Origin: Bacillota bacterium
Lineage (GTDB): Bacteria > Bacillota > Clostridia > Lachnospirales > Lachnospiraceae
NCBI GenBank assembly: GCA_023441965.1
Contig: JAEZNB010000058.1
Span: 44,626 to 108,625 of the forward strand
Reading direction: 5' to 3'
Length of the DNA stretch: 64,000 bases
Within the stretch, counting starts at the first letter, position 1; each line of letters begins with the position of its first letter. Below the pieces are notes generated by a model. The model worked only from the letters and a program-made list of their open reading frames with translations, was not told the DNA's origin and made no database searches. This document shows positions 44,166 through 53,133 of this stretch, in pieces. The position numbers and the translations under genes were made by a program.

Positions 44166-44216
44166 GTTGTATCATCTATTTAAAGGGGGAGTAGAGGAAG
44201 GCGTATTCATTCTCTC

Positions 44217-46232
44217 TTAGATCTTAAAGCGTTCAACCAACTCCAGAAGCTCAGCTGCTCCTGCGGCATTTTCATCGGCGATCTTGGTCTCTTCCAGGGT
44301 CTTTTCCACCACATCCACTGTTTTTTCAGCGATGTCCTGAACACCCCTGGAGCTTTCATTGATGGTAGTCGCAACCTCATTCATGGCGATGGTAATGCTG
44401 CTTACGGCTGTATGCAGATGCCCTGCGGAGGCTTCAAACTCTGACATGATGCTTTGCACATAATTAGCATCCTCGTTATATTGTCCGCTGATCTTTATCA
44501 GCTTCTCATAATCCTTCAGTACATTCTGATCAATGAAGTTTAAGATGGCTCCTGAGCTTTCTTTCATATTCTCCACAGCAGCATATACATTCTTAACTAT
44601 CTCATGGATGCCGGAGGCGGTCTTTGAGGACTGCTCTGCCAGCTTTCTGATCTCACTGGCAACCACGGTAAAGCCCTTACCGGCTTCTCCTGCCCTGGCT
44701 GCTTCGATTGCCGCATTCAGGGACAAGAGATTTGTCTGGCTTGTAATCGAAAGGATGGTATCGGCCAAGACACTGATCTGCTGAATTCGGTTGGAATCCT
44801 CGATTGCCTTTTCCATTTTGGCCTTTACTGCTTCGTACAGACTCTTGGCATTCTGTGTGGATTCACCCGCATCCTCCTTCAGCTTTATGGCTCTTCCCGT
44901 AATCTGACCGGAGACCTCGGAGCCCTCCTTGGCTCTCTTCGCTATTGCCGCCACTCTCTCATTAATATCTGTGGTTGTAGCGGTAATCTCCTCGGAGGCT
45001 GCTGCTGTTTCCTGCATTCCTGCGGATAATTCTTCCGTCGTTGCGGAATTGTCGTTGGCATTTTCCAGGATCTGTTCCGAGAGCAGCTCCATCTTTTCGG
45101 CATTGCTCATTACCGTATGTGAGACGCTCTGCAGCTTACCGATGATCTCTCTCAACACCTTTCTGGTCTGGAAGGTTGCCTTGGTTATGACACCGATTTC
45201 ATCCTTGTATTTCTCCAGATACAGATAGTTTTCATCAAATACCAGATCCAGGTTTGCGGTTTTATTGATTAACTGGGTCAGTTTCAGGATCGGAGCAGTG
45301 ATTTTATTTGATGTCACCAGTCCCACGCCAAGAGCAATGATAGCGATAATGCTTCCCATAACGATAATTGCTTTCTTCACATTTGTTACCGGCTGCATCA
45401 CTTCTTCCATATCCCCGGTCGCAACCAGGATCCAGTTGGCTTCCGGTATGATACGATAAGCAGCCATCTTTTTCTTACCCTGGAAGAGATAACTGACCGT
45501 GTCCGGCTCGACATTTTCACCGGCTTGTACCCGGCTCACTACCTCTTTAATCTGTTCATTTTCTACCGGAAGTCCGATTTTCTCGGCAGTAGGGTGATAC
45601 AGCATCGTCCCCTCATAATCTACCAGATACGAATAGGAGGACTTCGTGCCTAATATTTTCACATTTTTCAGAGTATCAATAAAGCTGTCCGCCAGTACTG
45701 CAGAAACCACAAATCCGACCATCTGGCCCTTCACCTTCACCGGATAACAGAGCGCCACGACATAAGCACCTGTGGATTTTGACTTCAGGGTATTACTGAT
45801 GGCGATTTCTCCGGTAGCGATTGACTGCCTTGCATAAGCTCTGTCACTTAAATTCTGGCCGATCAGCTTAATATCACTGTCAGCAACAATATTTGCCTTC
45901 ATATCCACGATGAACAGATGCTCCAGATTTCCCGCATCTGTGGAGATTTTCAGTAGCTTCTCATTAAACGCTGCGGCTTCTCCTCCGTTTAAGTTATTGG
46001 TGAGTACGGCTGTTACTTCATCCATCTCTGCCACCAAAGCGATCTTTCTCAGTTCACTTTCAATTAAGGAACTGATCATATCTGCCTTCTGCAGATTGAC
46101 ATCCAGCATGGTTATATCTGTAATGTCTTCTATTGTGTCAGAGGATTTCACTAGGGCAAATCCTCCCACCAATAAAATGGAACAGGTGATCATTGTAATA
46201 ATGATAATTGATATTTTGAGTTTTATTGACAT
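44217..46232 (-). CDS. methyl-accepting chemotaxis protein (dCache-HAMP-MA)
   Basis: 671 residues. Membrane helix at about 8-28, extracellular Cache-type sensor to about 275 (SDRAYARQSIATGEIAISN; VVALCYPVKVKGQMVGFVVS), second helix at about 285-310, HAMP to about 365, then a long coiled coil with the signalling tip ILSITSQTNLLSLNAAIEAA followed by RAGEAGKGFTVVASEIRKLA. It senses a small molecule and signals to CheA. Lies 33 bases after the GGDEF-EAL gene, and both read leftward, so chemotaxis and c-di-GMP control may be linked. Start ATG with GGGAGGAG upstream. Confidence 0.94.
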   Translation of the reverse strand: MSIKLKISIIIITMITCSILLVGGFALVKSSDTIEDITDITMLDVNLQKADMISSLIESELRKIALVAEMDEVTAVLTNNLNGGEAAAFNEKLLKISTDAGNLEHLFIVDMKANIVADSDIKLIGQNLSDRAYARQSIATGEIAISNTLKSKSTGAYVVALCYPVKVKGQMVGFVVSAVLADSFIDTLKNVKILGTKSSYSYLVDYEGTMLYHPTAEKIGLPVENEQIKEVVSRVQAGENVEPDTVSYLFQGKKKMAAYRIIPEANWILVATGDMEEVMQPVTNVKKAIIVMGSIIAIIALGVGLVTSNKITAPILKLTQLINKTANLDLVFDENYLYLEKYKDEIGVITKATFQTRKVLREIIGKLQSVSHTVMSNAEKMELLSEQILENANDNSATTEELSAGMQETAAASEEITATTTDINERVAAIAKRAKEGSEVSGQITGRAIKLKEDAGESTQNAKSLYEAVKAKMEKAIEDSNRIQQISVLADTILSITSQTNLLSLNAAIEAARAGEAGKGFTVVASEIRKLAEQSSKTASGIHEIVKNVYAAVENMKESSGAILNFIDQNVLKDYEKLIKISGQYNEDANYVQSIMSEFEASAGHLHTAVSSITIAMNEVATTINESSRGVQDIAEKTVDVVEKTLEETKIADENAAGAAELLELVERFKI

Positions 46233-46265
46233 ATTTCCTTCTCCTCCCAGATACTCTTATACAGT

Positions 46266-48380
46266 TTATATGCTCCATTGTTTTTTCATTTTCTGCAGGA
46301 CCTCATATTCCGGTAGTGGTTTACTGAATAAATACCCCTGCATTTTGTTGCATTTATGTCTCATTAAGTATTCCTTTTGTTCTGCTGTCTCAACCCCTTC
46401 CGCTATGACACAAAGATCCAGGCTTCTTCCCAGATTAACAATCAGATCCGTAAAGGATTGATCTTTATCGCTTTCATTGATTGTATCAATGAATACCTTA
46501 TCTATCTTCAGTGTTGTAATTGGAAGCGATTTGAGGTGGTTCAAGGAGGAATAGCCCTTCCCGAAGTCATCCAGGGCGATTTTTACTCCCTTGGAGCGTA
46601 ACAGCTGCAGCTTACCGGCAATTGTCTCATAGGATTCCATCAGGATGGATTCTGTAATTTCCAGCTCCAGATTCATTGGATGGATCCCTGCTGCCTGAAT
46701 GGTATCCATAACGATATCGACGAACTCCTCCTGCAGTAACTGGAGTATGGATATATTCACTGATATGTTTAGATTTTGGTAGCCCGCTTTATGAAGCTTA
46801 TGTAAAAATGCACAGGCAGTCTTTAGAACCCATGTCCCGATCGGAATAATCAGGTGCGTATCCTCTGCTATCCCAATGAAGCGATCCGGTGCGATTCTTC
46901 CCAACTCAGGATTATTCCAGCGGATCAATGCCTCAAAGCCTGTGATTCGGTCACTTTCCAAATCATACTGTGGCTGATAATGTAACTCGAACTCGTTATT
47001 AACTAAGGCCAACCATAGATTCTTTTCTATGAAAATTCTTTCTTCGTTTACCTCATTCCAAGGCTCAATATAGAAAACAATCCGGTTTCTTCCGCTATCC
47101 TTGGCTTTATATACTGCGATATCCGCATTCTTTAATAAGGTGTCTGCATCGATTCCGTGCTCCGGATATAAAGAGACGCCGATGCTGGCTGTAATGATGA
47201 TACTGTTTGTCTCTACCATCAGGGGAGTTTTAAAGGCCTTAATCAAACTGATCGCCTTAAGCTCAACTTCATCCTTATGAGCGTAGTGCTCAATTAAGGC
47301 AACAAATTCATCTCCACCGATCCGAAACAGGGCTTCTGAAGGAAGTACCATCTTTAACCGTTCTGCTATCTGCAGCAGGAGAGTGTCACCATAGCTATGT
47401 CCCAGGGTATCATTGATGTTCTTAAACCTGTCTATGTCGATATACAGAAGAGCGAACCGGTCAATACTCTTATCCTTCATCAGAGCATGCATTCTTCCGC
47501 TTAGTGCCTGACGGTTCTGTAACCCGGTCAGCTGGTCATGATAAGAGATATACTGCAACTTCTCTTTGTATGCATTGATCTCACTCAGATCCATATGTAC
47601 ACCGATCATACGGTAGGCATTGTTCTCATCACTGTGAATGACCTTCCCATTTACCTTGAACCACTTATACTCACCTGATTTTGTTTTCATTCTGTATTCG
47701 CAGCAGTAGTAGGGTGTTTTGTTCCTGATGTGCTCTGCGATCTGACTATGGACCTTTTCTCTGTCGGAAGGGTGTATCAGCTGATCCATCTGTTCCAGGT
47801 CTTCCATATCCTTGGGACTGAAGCCTGTGATATCGTACCAGCGTTCCGAAAACCATCTGGCTCCATCGTTGCATTCTTCCCATACAGCATCATTACTGGC
47901 TTCAAGGTATATTCTAAGGCGTTTTTCACTGTCCAGCAGCTCTTCCTGATTTCTGAGTAACAGCTCATGCAGTTCAGTGAACTTCTTCTGGCTGGAGGAT
48001 AATTGCTCATTCAAGAGCTCCAGGTCTTTGTTTGCCTCGATGACCTTCGTGTGGTTGATTGCGATTTCATTTTCCACCCGATTGATTGATTTCACCAGAG
48101 CATAGATGGCTGAATAGAGCATGATGCTCATCACTAAGACATAAACCAAACCCTTCATGATACTGAAGCTGGTAATCATTTCTCTGTTGTCCGTAAATCT
48201 TTCCAATATTTTATCTGATAGGACAATCCATACTGTCCCTATAACAAAATGTATCAGTGCAATTCTTAGGGCCAGTCTGTATATTCTCTTCCAATCCTTC
48301 GTTACATAAGCCTTCACTGCTTTATTAAATAAACCGGTCTCTCCGCTTTTTTGACTGCCACCGGATATTTTCTTCTCCAT
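46266..48380 (-). CDS. membrane PAS-GGDEF-EAL protein
   Basis: 704 residues. Two membrane helices (about 35-55 and 70-92), a coiled coil (about 95-140), PAS domain (about 150-265, WFSERWYDITGFSPKDME), GGDEF domain (about 270-440, intact FRIGGDEFVALIE) and EAL domain (about 450-700). The EAL motifs are complete: GFEALIRWNNPELG, NLELEITESIL, KIALDDFGKGYSSLNHLKSL, TTLKIDKVFID and VIAEGVETAEQ. Both cyclase and phosphodiesterase signatures are present, so direction of c-di-GMP turnover cannot be predicted. Start ATG with AAAGGAGGAG. Between the response regulator and the chemoreceptor, preceded by a long hairpin. Confidence 0.93.
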   Translation of the reverse strand: MEKKISGGSQKSGETGLFNKAVKAYVTKDWKRIYRLALRIALIHFVIGTVWIVLSDKILERFTDNREMITSFSIMKGLVYVLVMSIMLYSAIYALVKSINRVENEIAINHTKVIEANKDLELLNEQLSSSQKKFTELHELLLRNQEELLDSEKRLRIYLEASNDAVWEECNDGARWFSERWYDITGFSPKDMEDLEQMDQLIHPSDREKVHSQIAEHIRNKTPYYCCEYRMKTKSGEYKWFKVNGKVIHSDENNAYRMIGVHMDLSEINAYKEKLQYISYHDQLTGLQNRQALSGRMHALMKDKSIDRFALLYIDIDRFKNINDTLGHSYGDTLLLQIAERLKMVLPSEALFRIGGDEFVALIEHYAHKDEVELKAISLIKAFKTPLMVETNSIIITASIGVSLYPEHGIDADTLLKNADIAVYKAKDSGRNRIVFYIEPWNEVNEERIFIEKNLWLALVNNEFELHYQPQYDLESDRITGFEALIRWNNPELGRIAPDRFIGIAEDTHLIIPIGTWVLKTACAFLHKLHKAGYQNLNISVNISILQLLQEEFVDIVMDTIQAAGIHPMNLELEITESILMESYETIAGKLQLLRSKGVKIALDDFGKGYSSLNHLKSLPITTLKIDKVFIDTINESDKDQSFTDLIVNLGRSLDLCVIAEGVETAEQKEYLMRHKCNKMQGYLFSKPLPEYEVLQKMKKQWSI

Positions 48381-48430
48381 CAGATGTCTCCTCCTTTTCC
48401 CGGTTGTTCTCCTTTTTCCGTTTCAATACA

Positions 48431-48483
48431 TCAATAAAGGATAATTTTGTATAGTAAAATAATACAAAATTATCCCTTATTGA
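48431..48483. terminator. long hairpin between response regulator and GGDEF-EAL genes
   Basis: Arms of 22 bases (48431-48452 and 48462-48483) match at 21 positions, with a 9-base loop; sequence TCAATAAAGGATAATTTTGT and its complement. It could end the kinase/regulator transcript or act as an operator. The stem is AT-rich and has no long T-run. Confidence 0.6.
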
Positions 48484-48537
48484 TAAATGAAATATATTTT
48501 GTTTCTACCCGGAAAAATTTCGGTTGTGAAGTATTTC

Positions 48538-49635
48538 TTATCCTATATTGCCCTGATGATACTCCTTTGGAGTCATACCGGTGACCTTCTTAAATACCTT
48601 ACTGAAATATTCCGTATCTTTAAAACCGAGTTTTTCTGCAATCTCATAGGTTTTCAGTTCATCTTCCAGGATGTATACCTTGGCCCGCTCCATTTTAACC
48701 AAAGTAACATATTCCGTAAAGGACATCCCCATCTTCTGTTTAAAGCTCTCACTGATATAGGTCTTATTCATATAAAGATGATCTGCCGCCATGGACAAGG
48801 AAATGTTATGCTCAATATTACTGAAGATAAAATTACATACCTGTTTTACGATTCCCTTATCCTGAAGCTCCAGCTTCAAAGCCTTGATGAGGTGACTTAA
48901 GCTCCTTACCTTATCCATAAAAAGCTGTAAATGAGCTGTGACCTTCTGATCCTTCAGCTCATTAAAGCTATCATATACAAGGGAAGCGATAAAAAGCTGA
49001 ATATTTGGGTAAGTCTTTATTAATTCCACAATCATATCACTTAGAACATTTTTAAACAGTGCAGCTGACTTGATATAATCATTTTGATCTGACTTCTCCA
49101 GAGCACCTTCCATTCTTTGTTTAATGCCCTGTAAGGCAGCTTCATCCCCCATACGGATCAGACTCACCAGAGTGCTCATTTCGTCCCGAGGCAGCCGAAG
49201 CCCCATATCCTTCTGGGCATCCTCCAGCCTTTTGATCTTCTCCTGCTCCTGTCGTTCCTGATCCAGTAATTTCTTGGCTCTTGTTAAGACGTCGGATATT
49301 TCTTGAGCATTCACCGGTTTGGGTATATAGTCAAAGGCCCCCAGAATGATCCCCTGTCTGGCATAAGTAAAATCACTGTAATCACTTAGAAGCACCACGC
49401 AGGAGCATAACTTTCTGTCCACTATGGCCCGCAGCAGCTCTATTCCATCCACCTTAGGCATTTTGATGTCCGTAATCACCAGATCAAAAGCATTCTTCTC
49501 CAGCTTATTCAGTGCCTCCTGTCCGTTCTGTGCCTCATCGCATATCGTAAAGCCTAAGGACTCTCCCCATATTTTCAACCTTTTCAGCTCAGCTCTTACG
49601 ATATCTCTGTCATCTACAATCATCACCTTATACAT
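48538..49635 (-). CDS. response regulator with AraC-type output (YesN-like)
   Basis: 365 residues from the ATG at 49635; twelve more codons are open upstream. Receiver domain at 1-120 (VMIVDDRDIVRAEL; phosphoacceptor Asp in DLVITDIKMPKVDGIELL; later YIPKPVNAQEI). A middle region of about 130 residues follows, then an AraC DNA-binding domain at the C-terminus (ISLSMAADHLYMNKTYISESF; EIAEKLGFKDTEYFSKVFKK, VTGMTPKEY). Phosphorylated by the kinase encoded immediately upstream, whose stop it overlaps by eight bases. Targets are unknown; such regulators often control sugar uptake genes. Confidence 0.93.
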   Translation of the reverse strand: MYKVMIVDDRDIVRAELKRLKIWGESLGFTICDEAQNGQEALNKLEKNAFDLVITDIKMPKVDGIELLRAIVDRKLCSCVVLLSDYSDFTYARQGIILGAFDYIPKPVNAQEISDVLTRAKKLLDQERQEQEKIKRLEDAQKDMGLRLPRDEMSTLVSLIRMGDEAALQGIKQRMEGALEKSDQNDYIKSAALFKNVLSDMIVELIKTYPNIQLFIASLVYDSFNELKDQKVTAHLQLFMDKVRSLSHLIKALKLELQDKGIVKQVCNFIFSNIEHNISLSMAADHLYMNKTYISESFKQKMGMSFTEYVTLVKMERAKVYILEDELKTYEIAEKLGFKDTEYFSKVFKKVTGMTPKEYHQGNIG

Positions 49636-52048
49636 CGCTGTCACCCTGCTTTCCTTTCTTATCGATACCATGTCGGTTCGGTAAGGTGAAATGCACCGTT
49701 GCCCCTTGATTTAACTCGCCTTCGATCCAGACTCTGCCACCATGCTTTTCTATGATTTTCTTTATTGTAATTAAGCCAATGCCGTAGCCTTCGAATTCAT
49801 CACTGCAATGTAAGCGCTGAAAGAGGCCGAATAACTTCTCTGCATATTGCATATCGAAGCCAACACCATTATCCTTCACATAAAACTCATACTCACTCTC
49901 GGTTATGGTAGCTCCTGCGATAATATAGGCGATCTCTCTGTTTTTCGTAAATTTGATTGCATTGGAAAAGATATTGAAAAGTACCTGCTTTAACATGGTT
50001 CTGTCAGCCCAAACAAAAGGCAGACCGGTCTCAACCTTAAATACAAGCCTCCGGTTCGGTACAGAACCGGCCAGTTCCCGATAGCAGGCGGCAAAGATCT
50101 CATTACAGTCAATCTGCTCCAGCTGTAAGTCTCTCCTGGAGGTCGTGGAATACTGCAGCAGCTTATTGATCATGTCGATCATTTCAGCAGAGATATTCCT
50201 GATCTGAGATAGCATCTCTATAACATCTTCCTGTAAAGCCTCCTGATGATCCTCAAGGATAATTTTACTGTAGCCGTCAACCGCCCTTAAGGGAGACTTC
50301 AGGTCATGGGATACTGTATAGGTAAAGGCCTCCAGCTCCTGCATCGCCTGCTGCAGATCCCGGGTCCGTTCTGTAACCCTCTGCTCCAGCTCAGCATTCA
50401 ATTTCCCTACTTCTTCAATTGCTTTTTTGTAATCAGTGATATTTTCTATCACAAGGCCCAGTTGATTATTATCAATGCGGAAGGCATTCACCAGGAAATA
50501 CATCTGATCCCCCATGGAGTATGTTTCAAACCGCAGAGCCTTTCCCGTAATCAGTACCTGCTCCAGCTTCTCTAAATCATTGATGCTGATCGGCAGATGC
50601 TGCTTCCAGGTCTTTCCTATGATCTCTTCCTTCTTCAGCCGGGTCTGATTCTCAAAGCTGCTATTGACAGCGACAAAGCGCACATCCACCAGGTGCTTGC
50701 TCCGGTCCAGAATCGGATCAAATACTATAAAGCCGTTGAGCATTCTTTCAAAGAGCTGGGCATAGCGTTCTTCACTCGCCATCAGATTCTGCTGCATCAC
50801 AGTCAGTTCATCAAACTGCTGTCTTAATTCCTCATCTGAGGCTGTCAGATCCTCATAGAGGTTCGTCAGCTCGACATGACTGTCAGATAACTTCTTCTTC
50901 ATTACACTGATTTTTCTCAGATAATAAAGGAGAATTAGGATGAAGGCAACCAAGATGGTGATAATGAGCAGGGTTGTAATGACAAGATCTCTATAGGTTT
51001 CAAAGAAGGAAAAGGGCTTATTGAGTATCTGGCTATCCTTCGGTATTCTGCTTTCGGGGATGTTGAAGCGTTTGATCTGATGGTAGTCAAAGAGGTATCT
51101 GGTCGTATCCTCCTTCAGAAGCGGTATATCATCAATGCTTACACCCTGAAGAAGCTTCAGAGCAAGCTCAGCTGCCTTCTCCCCCTGAAGCCTGCCGCTT
51201 AACATACTGCCGCCGATTGCCCCATGGTTCATCCCAAATTCATAAAGATGATAAACCGGAACCTGACTTCTCTGACTGATCTGCTCACTAAAGTCCTCAA
51301 AACCTACGACGGTTCCTGCCTCATCCACATAATAGGTGGTAATCAAAACTGCACTATCCCGGTTCAGGCTGTCAATCTGGCTTAGGATATCATCGTAGGC
51401 TCCCCGATTAAGAGAGGTCACCATCAGCTCCGGCGCGACTCTCTTGATTTCCCGAATGGTCATCTCACCTGTAGAGATACCACTCTCTGTTGTATCGTAA
51501 ACAACTGCGATTTCCTTCAGGTTCGGGTTAATTATCAAAGCCGCCTCTACCGTCTTCTCTACATCAAACCGCTCTATGACCCCGGTCACACTAGACATAC
51601 CCTCTAATATCTGCTGCACCCCAAGCTCATTGACACCGCAGAAAACAATCGGAGTTCCGGGGAACAAAGAATCTCTATGCTTCAGAGCAAGGGTTAAGGC
51701 CGCATCATCCGTTGTAATAACGACATCCAGCTTTCTGTCCGCATACTTATAGTATAGACTGGAATATAAAAGCTCCATATTCTCTGCTGTCGGATAGTTC
51801 TTCCAATCCATATATTCAATATGGACAGAGCACTTGATATCAGAGCCCATCAAGGTCTCTATGATCCCTTCCTCCTCCTGATCCGTCCAGCTCAAGCCAT
51901 TCTGATAGGAATTGATAATCAGTACTTCCTTTGATTCAAAATCTTCAGCAGAAGCCATCGTACTTCCGGTATAGATTCCGGACAGTAAAAGGAAAATGAT
52001 AAGAAAGATATTATGTATATGAAATTTCAGCTTCAACCTTGATCTCAT
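49628..52048 (-). CDS. sensor histidine kinase with ABC-type substrate-binding sensor domain
   Basis: 806 residues from the ATG at 52048, chosen for AAAGGAG six bases upstream. N-terminal signal anchor, then an extracellular domain resembling ABC_sub_bind proteins (EVLIINSYQNGLSWTDQEEE; VVITTDDAALTLALKH; VYDTTESGISTGEMTI; AVLITTYYVDEAG). A membrane helix (LVITTLLIITILVAFILILLY) and coiled coil follow, then a PAS domain, HisKA with AFTYTVSHDLKSPLRAVDGY, and an HATPase domain (NIFSNAIKFTKN; DNGVGFDMQY; GYGIGLITIKKII). The sensor fold suggests direct ligand binding; the ligand is unknown. Own promoter at 52149-52177. Confidence 0.9.
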   Translation of the reverse strand: MRSRLKLKFHIHNIFLIIFLLLSGIYTGSTMASAEDFESKEVLIINSYQNGLSWTDQEEEGIIETLMGSDIKCSVHIEYMDWKNYPTAENMELLYSSLYYKYADRKLDVVITTDDAALTLALKHRDSLFPGTPIVFCGVNELGVQQILEGMSSVTGVIERFDVEKTVEAALIINPNLKEIAVVYDTTESGISTGEMTIREIKRVAPELMVTSLNRGAYDDILSQIDSLNRDSAVLITTYYVDEAGTVVGFEDFSEQISQRSQVPVYHLYEFGMNHGAIGGSMLSGRLQGEKAAELALKLLQGVSIDDIPLLKEDTTRYLFDYHQIKRFNIPESRIPKDSQILNKPFSFFETYRDLVITTLLIITILVAFILILLYYLRKISVMKKKLSDSHVELTNLYEDLTASDEELRQQFDELTVMQQNLMASEERYAQLFERMLNGFIVFDPILDRSKHLVDVRFVAVNSSFENQTRLKKEEIIGKTWKQHLPISINDLEKLEQVLITGKALRFETYSMGDQMYFLVNAFRIDNNQLGLVIENITDYKKAIEEVGKLNAELEQRVTERTRDLQQAMQELEAFTYTVSHDLKSPLRAVDGYSKIILEDHQEALQEDVIEMLSQIRNISAEMIDMINKLLQYSTTSRRDLQLEQIDCNEIFAACYRELAGSVPNRRLVFKVETGLPFVWADRTMLKQVLFNIFSNAIKFTKNREIAYIIAGATITESEYEFYVKDNGVGFDMQYAEKLFGLFQRLHCSDEFEGYGIGLITIKKIIEKHGGRVWIEGELNQGATVHFTLPNRHGIDKKGKQGDSDV

Positions 52049-52148
52049 CTGTGGCTCCTTTATCCTTAGGTTCTTGTTTGAGCTACTATCGTCACGATAT
52101 CCTGTATGTTGTTTGTCAAAACAAATCATTTAATACTATTTTATGTAA

Positions 52149-52177
52149 ATTATAACCGATTGGATGCTTTAATTCAA
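52149..52177 (-). promoter_or_regulatory. SigA-type promoter for the histidine kinase/response regulator operon
   Basis: Minus strand: TTGAAT, 17-base spacer, TATAAT, about 100 bases upstream of the ATG. Confidence 0.75.
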
Positions 52178-52214
52178 CTTTTACTTTAATTGTACTTCGT
52201 TTATTTTTCACAAA

Positions 52215-52229
52215 TGATAACCATTCTCA
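52215..52229. promoter_or_regulatory. Fur-like box
   Basis: TGATAAC-C-ATTCTCA matches the 7-1-7 Fur consensus (TGATAAT-n-ATTATCA) at 12 of 14 positions. It lies about 80 bases upstream of the sod promoter and about 40 bases upstream of the kinase promoter. A PerR or Zur role is also possible. Confidence 0.5.
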
Positions 52230-52291
52230 TCAATCATTTTTGGTTATAACATAGAAAATTCGATTTTTTACAATTTAATTGAATTTAACTC

Positions 52292-52320
52292 TTTATATTT
52301 TCTGACTTTTATTTTATAAT
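52292..52320 (+). promoter_or_regulatory. SigA-type promoter for superoxide dismutase
   Basis: TTTATA, 17-base spacer, TATAAT, 40 bases upstream of the ATG; AGAAAGGAAG precedes the start. Confidence 0.55.
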
Positions 52321-52360
52321 AAGCCTATAAACAAACAATAGAAAGAAAGGAAGTAATCTT

Positions 52361-52984
52361 ATGCTAAAACAAATTGAATTAACATATAACTTAAATGCCC
52401 TTGAACCCCACATTGATGAGCTTACCATGCTCACTCATTACACCAAGCATCATGCAGCCTATACAACGAACCTGAATGCAGCTCTGGAAAAGGCCCCGGA
52501 GCTGGCCGGAAAGTCCATTGAGGAGCTTCTAAGCAGTGTTGCCGATCTCTCGGATGAAGCCTTGAAAACAGCCTTAAGGAACAACGGAGGCGGCTTCTAC
52601 AATCATAACCTGTATTTCTCCACTCTGTCTCCGGTGGGCTTGCGCCGACCCGAGGGTGAGCTGCTGAAACAGATTGAAAAGGATTTTGGCAGCCCGGAGA
52701 GCTTTAAGGAAAAGCTGAACAATGCAGCCGCCAGCCGTTTCGGTTCCGGCTGGGCTTGGTTATCCGCCGATCAGGCAGGTAACCTATTCGTATCCTCCAG
52801 CCCCAATCAGGATAACCCGCTGATTGAAACCCGCGGTGCCTTGGTTCCGATTCTGGGAATTGATGTCTGGGAGCATGCTTACTATCTGAAATATAAGAAT
52901 CTGAGAATGGATTACGTCAATGCTTTCTATTCCGTTCTGGACTGGAGACAGATCGCACAAAATTACCAAAATGCGAAAGCATAA
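52361..52984 (+). CDS. sodA: Mn/Fe superoxide dismutase
   Basis: 207 residues, normal length. Converts superoxide to oxygen and hydrogen peroxide in the cytoplasm. Metal ligands are in place: His26 (LTHYTKHHAAY), His82 (GGGFYNHNLYF), Asp168 and His172 (LGIDVWEHAYY). Gly77-Gly78 and Gln150 (SPNQDNP) follow the manganese-type pattern, so manganese or cambialistic use is more likely than iron. Monocistronic with a strong terminator. The Fur-like box upstream fits iron- or metal-dependent control. The organism thus has some oxygen defence. Confidence 0.95.
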   Translation: MLKQIELTYNLNALEPHIDELTMLTHYTKHHAAYTTNLNAALEKAPELAGKSIEELLSSVADLSDEALKTALRNNGGGFYNHNLYFSTLSPVGLRRPEGELLKQIEKDFGSPESFKEKLNNAAASRFGSGWAWLSADQAGNLFVSSSPNQDNPLIETRGALVPILGIDVWEHAYYLKYKNLRMDYVNAFYSVLDWRQIAQNYQNAKA

Positions 52985-53033
52985 CTATCACCGTATAAAT
53001 GAATAGAACCCCTCCCTATACCTCCCTATACAC

Positions 53034-53100
53034 CGGATGGGGCTGCTCCATTATAGATTAGAGATTACATGCCTATAGTGAAGCAGCCCCATCCGTTTTT
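53034..53100. terminator. intrinsic terminator after sodA
   Basis: CGGATGGGGCTGCT (53034-53047) and its complement (53082-53095) followed by TTTTT; a long AT-rich loop of 34 bases. Also downstream of the convergent ligD. Confidence 0.85.
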
Positions 53101-53133
53101 GACCTATCTATCGGCTCCGGAAAAACCCATATC

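Noticed and set aside
44049..44216. Possible c-di-GMP riboswitch near the signalling genes
   Set aside because: Only a terminator hairpin is seen; no conserved riboswitch core was recognised.
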